Of a DNA stretch of 64,000 nt, positions 31,639 through 41,338 are shown piece by piece. Position 1 is the first letter of the stretch; every line of letters starts with the position of its first letter. The translations under genes were made by a program, and so were the position numbers. This DNA is from Polynucleobacter asymbioticus QLW-P1DMWA-1 (GTDB taxonomy: Bacteria > Pseudomonadota > Gammaproteobacteria > Burkholderiales > Burkholderiaceae). The DNA lies in contig NC_009379.1 in assembly GCF_000016345.1 (NCBI RefSeq), positions 1,736,001-1,800,000 of the forward strand, read 5' to 3'. The notes below the pieces were generated by a model. It had not been told where the DNA came from. It was given only the letters and a program-made list of their open reading frames with translations, and did not search any database.

Positions 31639-32085
31639 TTATTTTGCGAGTGCGGCCTTTACTAAGCCAGAGACTTTTCCCATATCAGCTTTACCAGCCA
31701 GCTGTGACTTAAGGGCACCAATCACTTTACCCATATCCTGCGGGCCTGCTGCGCCGGTAGAGCTCACTGCTGCAGCCACAGCTGCCTCTACTTCCGCATC
31801 AGATATCTGTTCTGGCAAGTAAGTTTGCAAAATAACCATCTCCGCCGCTTCTACTGCGACCAAATCATCGCGTCCTGCTTTTTCAAACTGAGAAATAGAA
31901 TCTTTACGTTGCTTGATCATTTTTTCAATCGTTGCAATCACAGCTGCATCATCGAGCACAATACGATCATCTACCTCACGCTGTTTAATAGCGGCCAATA
32001 ACAAACGAATCGTGCCAAGACGTGCCACTTCTTTTGCACGCATTGCATTTTTCATATCTTCGGTAATTTGATCTTTCAGACTCAT
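31639..32085 (-). CDS. yqeY: GatB/YqeY domain protein (148 aa)
   Basis: The whole protein is one YqeY domain, beginning MSLKDQITEDMKNAMRAKE and rich in helices, as in the tRNA-dependent amidotransferase tail domain. The exact role of free-standing YqeY is not known; a link to tRNA is suspected. It sits between rpsU and dnaG, its usual place. Confidence 0.92.
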   Translation of the reverse strand: MSLKDQITEDMKNAMRAKEVARLGTIRLLLAAIKQREVDDRIVLDDAAVIATIEKMIKQRKDSISQFEKAGRDDLVAVEAAEMVILQTYLPEQISDAEVEAAVAAAVSSTGAAGPQDMGKVIGALKSQLAGKADMGKVSGLVKAALAK

Positions 32086-32130
32086 TGCATTTTCCTAGTA
32101 TTGAATATTGAACGATTACTGGCGATTAAA

Positions 32131-32167
32131 AAGCAAAAACCCGCTGCGTTTCACCGTCAGCGGGTTT
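32131..32167 (-). terminator. Rho-independent terminator after rpsU
   Basis: On the minus strand AAACCCGCTG and CAGCGGGTTT form a 10-bp stem, followed by TTGCTTTTT. Confidence 0.9.
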
Positions 32168-32201
32168 AAAGCTTCTCGGTGAAGAGAGCTTTTAAATTCT
32201 A

Positions 32202-32414
32202 TTAGTAAAGCTTCTTAGGCAACATTTGGCTGCGAATGCGCTTGTAATGGCGCTTAGCAGCTGCGGCCTTCTTGCGCTTACGCTCAGCCGTTGGCTTCTC
32301 GTAGAACTCGCGTGCACGCAAGTCTGTCAAAAGGCCATTCTTTTCAATGGTGCGCTTAAAACGGCGCAATGCCACTTCAAATGGTTCGTTTTCGCGGAGG
32401 CGGACTGTAGTCAT
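32202..32414 (-). CDS. rpsU: 30S ribosomal protein bS21 (70 aa)
   Basis: The sequence [20 protein letters not shown] and the basic C-terminus rich in Lys and Arg are typical of bS21, a small-subunit protein that helps mRNA binding. Length matches the family. It is the first gene of the rpsU-yqeY-dnaG-rpoD order and is divergent from tsaD. Confidence 0.97.
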   Translation of the reverse strand: MTTVRLRENEPFEVALRRFKRTIEKNGLLTDLRAREFYEKPTAERKRKKAAAAKRHYKRIRSQMLPKKLY

Positions 32415-32492
32415 ACTTATTTAACTCGTATATGCTCGATAGATATCGAAAAATTTAACTGAATTGCGATTCTAGCACGACAAAGCAAAAAA

Positions 32493-33566
32493 ATGATTGT
32501 TTTAGGAATAGAAACTTCTTGTGACGAGACTGGGGTGGCTTTATACAACACCATACCCTGGGAAGAGGGCAAACCTGCATTCCAGGGCATTCTGGGGCAA
32601 GGTTTGCACTCTCAGATCGCTATGCACCGAGATTACGGGGGTGTAGTTCCTGAATTAGCCTCCCGGGATCACATTCGCCGAGTTTTACCCCTTCTGGATG
32701 AGTCCTTAGCCCAATCTGGGCTTAAATTAAGCGATATTGATGCTGTGGCCTTCACTCAGGGGCCTGGACTGGCTGGTGCCCTCCTGGTAGGAAGCGCCTT
32801 TGCCAAATCCCTAGCTCAAGGCCTTAACTTGCCTTCTATCGGGGTTCACCACCTCGAAGGACACCTCCTTTCCCCGCTTTTAGGCCAAACTGCCCCGCAA
32901 TTTCCTTTTATTGCCCTTTTGGTTTCTGGTGGCCATACCCAGCTCATGAAAGTCTCAGGCATTGGTCAATACAAACTACTTGGTGAAACCTTGGATGACG
33001 CAGCCGGCGAAGCGTTTGATAAAACGGCTAAGTTACTAGGCTTAGATTACCCAGGTGGGGCAGCCATTTCCAAGCTTGCAGAAAAAGGACGGCCTGGTAT
33101 TTTTGATCTTCCAAAACCGATGTTGCACTCTGGTGATTTAGATTTTTCTTTTTCGGGCTTGAAGACTGCAGTGCTTAATCAAACTAAAAAATTTACAGAA
33201 AAAAATATTGTTGGTGCTGATGAGATCGCGCAATTTCATGCGGACTTAGCCAGAAGTTTTGTAGATTCCATCGTAGCTGTATTAGTCAGTAAATCTGAAA
33301 AAGCACTCAAGCAAACTGGCTGCAAACATTTGGTATTGGCAGGTGGCGTTGGCGCTAACTTACAGTTGCGCGCTGCACTTAATGAGAAAGCTTCTCGCAA
33401 TGGTTTCGAGGTGCACTATCCACCGTTAGAACTTTGCACCGATAACGGCGTCATGATTGCATTTGCAGGCGCACTACGAATGTTGGCTGAAAATAATGGC
33501 TCAAATACATCGGGTGCTTTTGATATCAAACCCCGCTGGGACTTGCAAAGCAATAATCTGAAATAA
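32493..33566 (+). CDS. tsaD: TsaD, tRNA threonylcarbamoyladenosine synthase subunit (357 aa)
   Basis: TsaD transfers the threonylcarbamoyl group to A37 of tRNAs reading ANN codons. The ASKHA-fold motifs are visible: [16 protein letters not shown] at the N-terminus, the iron-binding HHLEGH near residues 115-120, and GGVGAN near the end. Length is normal. It is divergent from rpsU across 78 bp. Confidence 0.96.
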   Translation: MIVLGIETSCDETGVALYNTIPWEEGKPAFQGILGQGLHSQIAMHRDYGGVVPELASRDHIRRVLPLLDESLAQSGLKLSDIDAVAFTQGPGLAGALLVGSAFAKSLAQGLNLPSIGVHHLEGHLLSPLLGQTAPQFPFIALLVSGGHTQLMKVSGIGQYKLLGETLDDAAGEAFDKTAKLLGLDYPGGAAISKLAEKGRPGIFDLPKPMLHSGDLDFSFSGLKTAVLNQTKKFTEKNIVGADEIAQFHADLARSFVDSIVAVLVSKSEKALKQTGCKHLVLAGGVGANLQLRAALNEKASRNGFEVHYPPLELCTDNGVMIAFAGALRMLAENNGSNTSGAFDIKPRWDLQSNNLK

Positions 33567-33601
33567 ATTCAGACCAACACTTTATTTTTACTTTAGTTTT
33601 C

Positions 33602-34429
33602 TTATTTTTTGTGACTGATGCGCGCGAAAGCGCTGTGGTTGTGGATAGACTCGAAGTTCTCAGCATCCACTACAAATGACTGAATACGCGTATCAGCCTT
33701 TAGGCGTCCAGCGACATCGCGTACTAAATCTTCTACGAATTTAGGGTTGCTGTAAGAACGCTCAGTAACCCACTTCTCATCAGGGCGCTTCAATAGACCC
33801 CATAACTCACTAGAGGCTTCTCTCTCAGCAGCAGAAACCAAATCTTCTACCGTCATTTTAGTTTGGGTATCCAGCACTACTGTCATCGTGACATGTGAGC
33901 GTTGATTGTGAGCACCAAACTCAGAGATTTCTTTAGAGCAAGGACATAGACTCATTACAGGAACTTGCGCACGCAAACCCAATTCGACTTCAACACTACC
34001 TGCGTCATTTTGCTTGGCAGTTGCCATCCAGGTCACTTCGTAATCCATCAAGCTTTCAACGCCGGAAACTGGCGCCGCTTTTTTCACGAAATGCGTATAA
34101 GTAAATTGCACGTGTCCTTCTTTTGCATCTAATAAAGGCAACATGTCGCGCACAAGGGCTACAACAGTAGTGCTATCAATCGCTTCATCTTGTTTTTGCA
34201 ACAACGCCATGAAACGAGACATATGCGTCCCTTTGACATGCGCTGGCAAAGCCACATCCATCTCAAAGTTTCCTACTGATGGGAAGTTTCCAGTATTGCT
34301 GCGAATCATTAAAGGATGACGTACTCCACGAATACCTACCTGCTCAATTGGCAGTGCGCGCTCGTCCCGAGAGGATTGCACATCCGGCATTGCGCTGGCT
34401 TTTAAAAAGGCGGGGTTCATGTCATTCAT
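33602..34429 (-). CDS. folE2: GTP cyclohydrolase FolE2 (275 aa)
   Basis: This enzyme makes dihydroneopterin triphosphate from GTP, the first step of folate synthesis; the type-2 enzyme works with metals other than zinc. The catalytic Cys lies in the LCPCSKEIS motif, and IHNHSAFA near the C-terminus is also conserved. ATG at 34429 (MNDMNPAF) matches the usual N-terminus; a TTG 18 nt upstream is less likely. It lies 25 nt after the dxs stop, probably co-transcribed. Confidence 0.94.
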   Translation of the reverse strand: MNDMNPAFLKASAMPDVQSSRDERALPIEQVGIRGVRHPLMIRSNTGNFPSVGNFEMDVALPAHVKGTHMSRFMALLQKQDEAIDSTTVVALVRDMLPLLDAKEGHVQFTYTHFVKKAAPVSGVESLMDYEVTWMATAKQNDAGSVEVELGLRAQVPVMSLCPCSKEISEFGAHNQRSHVTMTVVLDTQTKMTVEDLVSAAEREASSELWGLLKRPDEKWVTERSYSNPKFVEDLVRDVAGRLKADTRIQSFVVDAENFESIHNHSAFARISHKK

Positions 34430-34454
34430 GACTCTATTTTCAAGCAAAACGGGC

Positions 34455-36356
34455 TTACTTGCCTGAAACGACTGAATTTGCGCTAAATATCGCTGGAAAA
34501 CGTTGCTTTATGGAATTTGTCATCCCCTCTACATCGAGACCACACTTGGTCATCAGCAGCTGGTAATCGCCATGTTCGACAAATACATCTGGAAGACCTA
34601 GCTGCAGTAGGGGTTTATGAATATCTAGCGCGGAAAGTGCTTCTAAGCACGCACTACCAGCACCCCCCTGAATTGCACCATCCTCAACTGTCACAAAATA
34701 ATCATGATCAGCCGCTAGGGATTTAATCAGATCTACATCGAGTGGTTTTACAAAGCGCATATTCGCAACACTTGCATTGATTCCCTCAGCCACTTCTAAA
34801 GCTGAGTACAGTAATGTTCCAAATGCCAAAATTGCTACCCGTTCTCCTGAGGGCGCAGTTGATTGACGACGAATCTCGCCTTTACCTAATGGCACGGTAC
34901 GCAACTCAGTTGAAGGAATGGTGCCTACACCAGAACCGCGGGGGTAGCGCACTGCGCTGGGATGCGGCTGATGAAAGGCGGTCGTTAACAAGTCACGGCA
35001 CTCTGCCTCGTCAGCTGGAGTCATCACCAACATATTCGGAATACAACGCAAGAATGGAATATCGTAGGCGCCGGCATGAGTAGCGCCATCCGCACCAACT
35101 AAACCAGCACGATCTAGCGCAAATAAGACTGGCAAATCTTGCAATGCCACATCATGAATCAATTGATCATAGGCACGTTGCAAGAAAGTGGAATAAATCG
35201 CCACTACCGGCTTCATGCCTTCACAGGCCATACCCGCTGCAAATGTCACAGCATGTTGTTCAGCAATACCCACATCGTAGTAACGCTTGGGAAAATTCTT
35301 TTCAAAATCGACTAAGCCAGAACCTTCGCGCATGGCTGGAGTAATACCCACCAACAGAGGATCTGCATGAGCCATATCGCACAACCATTCACCAAAGACT
35401 TGAGTAAAGGTCTTTTTACTGGTGAGTGATTTTTTAACGCCTTGTTCAGGATCAAACTTACTTGGGCCGTGATAGAGAACAGGATCGGCTTCCGCCAATT
35501 CATAGCCCTGACCTTTTTTGGTCACTACGTGCAAGAACTGGGGTCCGCGCCCCTCTAGAGCAAGCCGTCGGACGTTTTGCAACATCGGAATTAAGGCATC
35601 TAAATCATGGCCGTCGATCGGGCCAAAATAGTTAAAGCCAAACTCTTGGAAAATCGTTGATGGTGAAACCATGCCTTTGGCATGATCTTCTAAACGCTTT
35701 GCGAACTCACGCAATGGTGGCGCAATCGACAATACGCTATCAATTCCTTTTTTGGTGGCAGAGTAAATATTGCCACTCAATAATCTCGCTAAGTGACGAT
35801 TGAGCGCGCCAACCGCTGGCGAGATCGACATATCGTTGTCGTTCAAAATCACCACTAGAGGTAAGTCGTCATAAACGCCAGCATTGTTCATCGCTTCAAA
35901 TGCCATACCACCTGTCATGGCGCTATCACCAATGACGGCAACTGCTACTTGTCGCTCGCCTTTGGTTTGAAAAGCACGCGCCATGCCCATCGCTGCAGAA
36001 ATACTCGTGGATGAATGCCCAGTACCAAACGCATCAAATTCACTTTCAGAGCGATGCGGAAAACCAGATAAGCCTTTGAACTGACGCAGTGTATGCATCT
36101 GATCACGGCGACCTGTCAAAATTTTATGGGGATAACTTTGATGCCCTACGTCCCACACAATGCGATCACGCGGAGTATCAAATACATAGTGCAAGGCAAT
36201 GGATAACTCAACCGTCCCCAAGTTGGATGACAAATGACCGCCAGTTTTAGACACGGAGTCCAAGATAAATTGGCGCAGCTCATCCGCAAGAGCAGGGAGC
36301 TCTTCGCGAGTCAGCTTTTTTAAATCATCGGGTGAATTAATAGAATGTAAAGTCAT
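34455..36356 (-). CDS. dxs: 1-deoxy-D-xylulose-5-phosphate synthase (633 aa)
   Basis: The enzyme condenses pyruvate and glyceraldehyde-3-phosphate in the first step of the MEP isoprenoid pathway. The thiamine-diphosphate motif [18 protein letters not shown] lies near residues 150-170, and the substrate histidine in VGHQSYPHK lies near 75. The transketolase central domain contains [13 protein letters not shown]. Full length. ispA lies 16 nt upstream and folE2 follows, forming an isoprenoid/folate cluster. Confidence 0.97.
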   Translation of the reverse strand: MTLHSINSPDDLKKLTREELPALADELRQFILDSVSKTGGHLSSNLGTVELSIALHYVFDTPRDRIVWDVGHQSYPHKILTGRRDQMHTLRQFKGLSGFPHRSESEFDAFGTGHSSTSISAAMGMARAFQTKGERQVAVAVIGDSAMTGGMAFEAMNNAGVYDDLPLVVILNDNDMSISPAVGALNRHLARLLSGNIYSATKKGIDSVLSIAPPLREFAKRLEDHAKGMVSPSTIFQEFGFNYFGPIDGHDLDALIPMLQNVRRLALEGRGPQFLHVVTKKGQGYELAEADPVLYHGPSKFDPEQGVKKSLTSKKTFTQVFGEWLCDMAHADPLLVGITPAMREGSGLVDFEKNFPKRYYDVGIAEQHAVTFAAGMACEGMKPVVAIYSTFLQRAYDQLIHDVALQDLPVLFALDRAGLVGADGATHAGAYDIPFLRCIPNMLVMTPADEAECRDLLTTAFHQPHPSAVRYPRGSGVGTIPSTELRTVPLGKGEIRRQSTAPSGERVAILAFGTLLYSALEVAEGINASVANMRFVKPLDVDLIKSLAADHDYFVTVEDGAIQGGAGSACLEALSALDIHKPLLQLGLPDVFVEHGDYQLLMTKCGLDVEGMTNSIKQRFPAIFSANSVVSGK

Positions 36357-36372
36357 TGAATCTTATAGGTAC

Positions 36373-37287
36373 TTATTTAGCTCTATTGACGACCAGCAGG
36401 GCTAAATCTTTTAAGGCTGCGGATTTACTGCCAAATTCTTTCAAGCTGGCACTTGCAGTTTCTTGCAATGTTTTAGCCTGCTTCTGTGCATAGTCTAAAC
36501 CCATCAAGGTCACATAGGTGGGCTTGTTTGCCGCAGCGTCCTTGCCGGCCGTTTTACCTAAGGTTTGACTATCAGCGGTAGCATCTAATACGTCATCAAC
36601 CACCTGAAATGCCAAGCCAAGCGCTTCTGAGTAGACCAGCAACTGAGTCATCTGCGCAGGAGACAAACCGGCAGCAATACCACCCAAAGCTGTTGCACAA
36701 GATAGCAGAGCACCTGTTTTCATAGCGTGCATCTGCTTTAAGCCATCAAGATCGAGTTTTTTACCCACGCTTTCCAGATCTATTGCTTGTCCGCCTGCCA
36801 TGCCACGTGAGCCAGAGGCTGCCGCCAAAGCGCTAATCATTGCTAAGCGGATATTCGCGTCGCATTTCGCATTAGCCAAGATCTCAAATGCACGAGTTTG
36901 CAAGGCATCACCCACTAATAATGCAGTCGCTTCATCAAACGCCTTATGCACTGTAGGTCGGCCGCGTCTTAAATCATCATCATCCATGCACGGTAAATCA
37001 TCGTGCACCAATGAGTAGGCATGGATACATTCAATGGCAACTGCAGCTGCATCTAGGGCCGCATTTTTTTCTTGATCAGCTTGTTCATTTATTGAATTAC
37101 CAAGTTGGCCAGCCGCATAAACCAATAAAGGTCGAATACGTTTACCTCCGCCTTGCGCCGCATAACGCATCGCTTCATGCAAACGATGGGGAATGGTTTT
37201 TTCAGAATCTAGCAAACGGTCCAAAGCAGATTCAGCACGCTGCGAATGAGCGATGACCCAATCCTGAAATTGAAATACAGTGCTCAA
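36373..37287 (-). CDS. ispA: polyprenyl (farnesyl) diphosphate synthase (304 aa)
   Basis: The enzyme makes farnesyl diphosphate from dimethylallyl and isopentenyl diphosphate. The first Asp-rich motif is in DDLPCMDDDDLRRG (about residues 95-108) and the second in FQVVDDVLDATAD (about 230-242). Length fits IspA. It starts directly after the xseB stop and is followed by dxs. Confidence 0.95.
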   Translation of the reverse strand: MSTVFQFQDWVIAHSQRAESALDRLLDSEKTIPHRLHEAMRYAAQGGGKRIRPLLVYAAGQLGNSINEQADQEKNAALDAAAVAIECIHAYSLVHDDLPCMDDDDLRRGRPTVHKAFDEATALLVGDALQTRAFEILANAKCDANIRLAMISALAAASGSRGMAGGQAIDLESVGKKLDLDGLKQMHAMKTGALLSCATALGGIAAGLSPAQMTQLLVYSEALGLAFQVVDDVLDATADSQTLGKTAGKDAAANKPTYVTLMGLDYAQKQAKTLQETASASLKEFGSKSAALKDLALLVVNRAK

Positions 37288-37521
37288 TTAAGCCTCGAAT
37301 ACGCGAACTTGCTGCTCAACTTGAGCAAGTACACCCTGGCAATGTTTGAGCAAAGCAGTACCTCGTTGATAAGCCAATAAAGTCTCTTCTAAAGAAAATT
37401 TGCCAGATTCCATGTCAGAAATCAGCTTTTCAAGCTCTCTCACTGCCTGCTCATAGCGAAGATCTGGATCAATAGTGATCTCAAGACCGGGTTTTTGACT
37501 CTCTGACTTCTTGGCTGGCAT
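37288..37521 (-). CDS. xseB: exodeoxyribonuclease VII small subunit (77 aa)
   Basis: The core motif YEQAVRELEKLISDMESGKF followed by SLEETLLAYQRG is typical of XseB, which assembles with XseA into exonuclease VII. Length is usual. xseA is elsewhere. The adjacency of xseB, ispA and dxs is common in proteobacteria. Confidence 0.95.
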   Translation of the reverse strand: MPAKKSESQKPGLEITIDPDLRYEQAVRELEKLISDMESGKFSLEETLLAYQRGTALLKHCQGVLAQVEQQVRVFEA

Positions 37522-37683
37522 AAGCTAGTTTCCTTGGTATTTCCCACACGGATAGCCCTACATATTAAAGCGAGAAACCCCTTGAATGGGTATAATCCAT
37601 CCCTTCCTTTCCAATATCGATCCGTCGATGGTTGGATTGGTTATTCCGCTTAGCTTCGGCTGACGTTTTCGGGGGTGGGGAGA

Positions 37684-38790
37684 ATGACTAATCTGGCTAC
37701 CGCGCAGAAGCTTGCGCCGTCCAATCTGCAGCTGCCGGTTTCGGCATATTTTGACGCTGACCTGTATCAGCGGGAAATTGAATTGCTTTTTAAGCAAGGC
37801 CCTGGCTACGTAGGCCATGAACTGATGGTGCCTGAAATGGGCTCATACCAAACCTTAAGCTCTGAAAACGAAGGTCGCATCCTCGTTCGCAATGAATCTG
37901 GCGTAGAACTCCTTTCCAATGTTTGCCGTCATCGCCAAGCATTAATGCTCAATGGTCGTGGCAAAGCTGACAATATTGTTTGTCCTTTGCATCGCTGGAC
38001 CTATGACTTAGGTGGCAATTTATTAGGTGCCCCTCATTTTGAAGACAAGCCCTGCCTCAATTTAGGTAAGTCCCCTTTGCAAAATTGGCAAGGTTTACTG
38101 TTTGAAGGTCCACGCGATGTTCGCACTGATTTAGCGAACTTGGGTGTTGCCGACGATCTCAAATTTGATGGTTATGTTCTTGATCATGTTGAAGTGCACG
38201 AGTGCAACTACAACTGGAAAACTTTTATTGAGGTTTATCTCGAGGATTACCATGTTGTTCCATTTCATCCTGGTCTTGGCAAGTTTGTTTCCTGCGAAGA
38301 TTTACAGTGGGAATTCGGAGATTGGCATAGCGTCCAAACGGTTGGCATTCATAAAGATTTAAAAACACCGGGCTCACCAACCTATCGCAATTGGCATGAG
38401 GCAGTCCTTCGCCAGTTCGACGGCAAAGCCCCACGCCACGGAGCTATCTGGCTTACTTACTATCCTAATGTGATGGTCGAATGGTACCCAGGCGTATTGT
38501 GCGTTTCCACCTTGCATCCGATGGGCGTAAATAAAACTCGCAATATTGTGGAGTTCTATTACCCAGAAGAAATTGCCCTTTTTGAGCGTGAGTTTGTTGA
38601 GGCAGAGCGTGCCGCCTATATGGAAACCTGCATTGAAGATGATGAAATTGGTGAGCGCATGGACCAAGGTCGTGCAGCCCTCTACGCACGTGGCATTAAT
38701 GAAGTGGGCCCTTATCAAAGCCCAATGGAAGATGGTATGCAACACTTCCACGAGTGGTACCGTCGTGCAATGAACTTGCAAGGCGCATAA
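37684..38790 (+). CDS. Rieske-type aromatic ring-hydroxylating oxygenase alpha subunit (368 aa)
   Basis: An N-terminal Rieske 2Fe-2S domain shows CRHRQ and CPLHRW as the two Cys-x-His ligand pairs (about residues 80-105). The catalytic domain has the mononuclear iron motif EDYHVVPFH (about 183-191). ATG at 37684 is preferred over an in-frame GTG at 37675. A stand-alone protein of this type beside xseB-ispA is common in Burkholderiales. No ferredoxin or reductase gene is adjacent, though an FNR-type reductase with its own ferredoxin lies at 60405. The substrate is unknown. Confidence 0.85.
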   Translation: MTNLATAQKLAPSNLQLPVSAYFDADLYQREIELLFKQGPGYVGHELMVPEMGSYQTLSSENEGRILVRNESGVELLSNVCRHRQALMLNGRGKADNIVCPLHRWTYDLGGNLLGAPHFEDKPCLNLGKSPLQNWQGLLFEGPRDVRTDLANLGVADDLKFDGYVLDHVEVHECNYNWKTFIEVYLEDYHVVPFHPGLGKFVSCEDLQWEFGDWHSVQTVGIHKDLKTPGSPTYRNWHEAVLRQFDGKAPRHGAIWLTYYPNVMVEWYPGVLCVSTLHPMGVNKTRNIVEFYYPEEIALFEREFVEAERAAYMETCIEDDEIGERMDQGRAALYARGINEVGPYQSPMEDGMQHFHEWYRRAMNLQGA

Positions 38791-38842
38791 TTTAAACAGC
38801 ATGTAATACCTCCGCATCACTATCCAAAATAAAGGAAGTACT

Positions 38843-39673
38843 ATGACTCCTCTAATTACCGCAAACCAGTTAGAAGAAATCATCAATAGCGGAGAAAATG
38901 TATTACTCTGTGATTGCCGCTTTGATCTAGTCGATCCGCTCATTGGTAAAAAATCTTATGAAGAGAGTCATATTCCGGGCGCAATCTATGTCGACCTTGA
39001 TCATGATTTATCTGGACCCAAAACCGGCAGCAATGGTAGACACCCTCTTCCTAGCCCAGAAGTCTGGGCCAAGACCAAAACCCGCTTAGGTATTGCCCCC
39101 AATACCTTAGTGGTGGCTTATGACAAACAAGGTTCAGTCTATGCAAGTCGCCTGTGGTGGATGCTTAAGTCTACTGGACATGCCAACGTACAAGTCTTAG
39201 ATGGTGGCCTTGACTCCTGGAACGGTCCAATGGGCACAGTTCCTCGTCAGCCCAAGCCTGTGACTCAGGCCATCGAAGCCAGGCCTTATGTGGGCTTAGT
39301 GCTTGTAGATGAAGTTCTCGCTAATCTACAAACGAAGAAGAACGTAGTGATCGACGCACGCGCAAATGATCGTTTTCATGGTCAAAACGAAACTTTGGAT
39401 CCAGTGGGGGGACATATTCCCGGCGCACTCAATCATTTCTTCAAGGACAATTTATCGGCAACGGCATTTAAACCAGCCGAACAACTCTTTAAAGAATTTG
39501 TTGAATTCTTGGGGCCTATTAAACCGTCTGAAGTGATTCATCAATGCGGCTCAGGTGTCACTGCTTGCCACAATCTACTAGCGATGGAAATTGCTGGACT
39601 AAAAGGCTCACGCGTATACGCAGGCAGTTGGAGCGAATGGTCTGCAGACTCAAGCAGACCGGTAGAGCTTTAA
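38843..39673 (+). CDS. sseA: 3-mercaptopyruvate/thiosulfate sulfurtransferase (276 aa)
   Basis: Two rhodanese domains are present. The catalytic Cys lies in the C-terminal domain in HQCGSGVTACH; CGSGVT is the 3-mercaptopyruvate-type active loop, whereas rhodaneses that prefer thiosulfate usually carry a different loop. AAGGAAG precedes the ATG. The gene overlaps the stop of the convergent ZIP gene by 4 nt. Confidence 0.92.
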   Translation: MTPLITANQLEEIINSGENVLLCDCRFDLVDPLIGKKSYEESHIPGAIYVDLDHDLSGPKTGSNGRHPLPSPEVWAKTKTRLGIAPNTLVVAYDKQGSVYASRLWWMLKSTGHANVQVLDGGLDSWNGPMGTVPRQPKPVTQAIEARPYVGLVLVDEVLANLQTKKNVVIDARANDRFHGQNETLDPVGGHIPGALNHFFKDNLSATAFKPAEQLFKEFVEFLGPIKPSEVIHQCGSGVTACHNLLAMEIAGLKGSRVYAGSWSEWSADSSRPVEL

Positions 39674-40443
39674 TGTAATAAAGACAGCAAAATTACAAAG
39701 CCAACACCGCACGCAATCAAGATGGTTTGACGTAAAGACTCAGCCCAGTGCGGGCGTCGGTGCATTTGTGGAATCAAGTCACTGACCGCAATATAGATAA
39801 AGCTACTCGAAGCGATCACCAGCAAATAGGGCATTGCAGCATGTGCTCTCTCGAGAAAGAAGTAAGCGAGAACACCGCCCACTACCGCCGATAAACCACT
39901 AATTAAGTTATAGAGCAATGCCCGTGTACGTGAAAAACCGGCATTCAAAAGAACGATGAAGTCGCCAATCTCCTGAGGAATCTCATGGGCAATGATCGCG
40001 ATCGCCGTGAAGATACCCACTTGAAAGTCAGCCATAAATGCGGCGGCTATCAAAATACCATCAACAAAATTATGTATGCCGTCCCCGACTAAAATCATCC
40101 AACCACTGCGCCCCGCATTTTCTGCATCGTGGCCATGATGGTGGTGATGACCATCGCCCTCATGGTGATGATCATGACGTAGCAAAGCAATTTTTTCCAA
40201 CAAGAAGAAACCAAGCAAGCCAGCCAATAAAGTGGCAAATAATAATTGTGGGCTGGTGCCTGGCATGCTGAAAGCTTCAGGAAGTGAATGCAGTAGTGCA
40301 GTAGCGAGCAATATGCCAACCGACAAGCTCACCATGTTATTCACCATCTTGGAGAGCAGCCCCACGGAGAAGGTAGCCGCGATTAATACACTAGTAATAC
40401 CAGCTAGCGCAGTAATTAATACGATGCTCTCTAAGACAGTCAT
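39670..40443 (-). CDS. ZIP-family metal transporter (257 aa)
   Basis: ZIP proteins move zinc or other divalent metals into the cytoplasm. Eight hydrophobic segments are visible. The metal-binding motifs HNFVDGILIAAAF and HEIPQEIGDFIVLL (helices 4 and 5) are present. A His-rich cytoplasmic loop (about residues 92-105, mostly His, Asp and Gly) precedes helix 4. It is followed within a few bases by the dienelactone hydrolase family gene upstream on the same strand. Confidence 0.92.
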   Translation of the reverse strand: MTVLESIVLITALAGITSVLIAATFSVGLLSKMVNNMVSLSVGILLATALLHSLPEAFSMPGTSPQLLFATLLAGLLGFFLLEKIALLRHDHHHEGDGHHHHHGHDAENAGRSGWMILVGDGIHNFVDGILIAAAFMADFQVGIFTAIAIIAHEIPQEIGDFIVLLNAGFSRTRALLYNLISGLSAVVGGVLAYFFLERAHAAMPYLLVIASSSFIYIAVSDLIPQMHRRPHWAESLRQTILIACGVGFVILLSLLH

Positions 40444-40447
40444 TTAA

Positions 40448-41323
40448 TTACACTACTCCGTTTTTCTTAAACCAGGCGATGCACTTTTCCCATCCATCTT
40501 TAGCGGGGCCCTCACGATAGCTAGCGCGATAGTCCGCATGGAATGCATGTGGTGCATCGGGATAAACCTCAATTTGAGAGGCTTTCGCAGCGGGATTTTT
40601 AGCGGCAGCTTGCGCCAATGCAGCGCGCATTTGCTCGACACTTTCCAAGGAGATGCCAGTATCAGCGCCACCATATAAACCCAGTACTGGCGCTTTTAAA
40701 TCAGCGGCAATTTCCACGGGGTGACGTGGATTGCCCTCGGTCTTCTCGCCAATCAAGCGACCATACCAAGCAACTCCTGCACGCACTTGTGGCAAGGTTG
40801 CTGACAGCCAGGTAATTCTGCCGCCCCAACAAAATCCAGTGACCCCCACTCGCTTCAGGTCGCCACCATTTTTTCCAGCCCACACCAAGGCAGCCTGCAA
40901 ATCATTCATCACTTGTGTATCAGGAGTTTTAGCAACGATATTGGCTTGAATTTCGGCAATAGTGCCGTAGGCATTGGGATCTCCCGCGCGAGTAAAAAAC
41001 TCAGGAGCGATCGCCAAATAACCCAACTTCGCAAAACGGCGGGTCACATCAGCAATGTATTCATGCACGCCAAAGATTTCACTTACGACAATGACAATAG
41101 GTAAAGAGCCTTTGGCATAAGCAGGACGTGAAACATAGGCAGGCAACTGAAAGCTTCCCACTGGAATCATTTGTTCACCAGCTTTGAGCCCCGTAAAGTC
41201 AGTTTCAATGGCGGCGGCCAACACAGGGTCTGATGCAGCCACAAAACCTACGCCCATGGTCGTAGCACCAATGACAGACGTCTTAATAAACTCTCTACGT
41301 GCGTTACTCGATTTTTCACTCAT
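40448..41323 (-). CDS. dienelactone hydrolase family protein with Tat-type signal (291 aa)
   Basis: The alpha/beta hydrolase fold shows the nucleophile Cys in VTGFCWGG, the Asp in YGGADTG and the His in PHAFHADYR. The N-terminus has the twin-arginine-like RREFIKTSVIGATTMGVGF, so it is probably exported folded. Dienelactone hydrolases open muconolactone-type esters, but exported family members have varied or unknown substrates. It is 15 nt from polA. Confidence 0.88.
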   Translation of the reverse strand: MSEKSSNARREFIKTSVIGATTMGVGFVAASDPVLAAAIETDFTGLKAGEQMIPVGSFQLPAYVSRPAYAKGSLPIVIVVSEIFGVHEYIADVTRRFAKLGYLAIAPEFFTRAGDPNAYGTIAEIQANIVAKTPDTQVMNDLQAALVWAGKNGGDLKRVGVTGFCWGGRITWLSATLPQVRAGVAWYGRLIGEKTEGNPRHPVEIAADLKAPVLGLYGGADTGISLESVEQMRAALAQAAAKNPAAKASQIEVYPDAPHAFHADYRASYREGPAKDGWEKCIAWFKKNGVV

Positions 41324-41338
41324 AGTGATCTCTCCTGG

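Noticed and set aside
38374..38943. A 189-codon minus-strand frame opposite the Rieske protein gene
   Set aside because: It is antisense to two well-supported genes and resembles no protein family.
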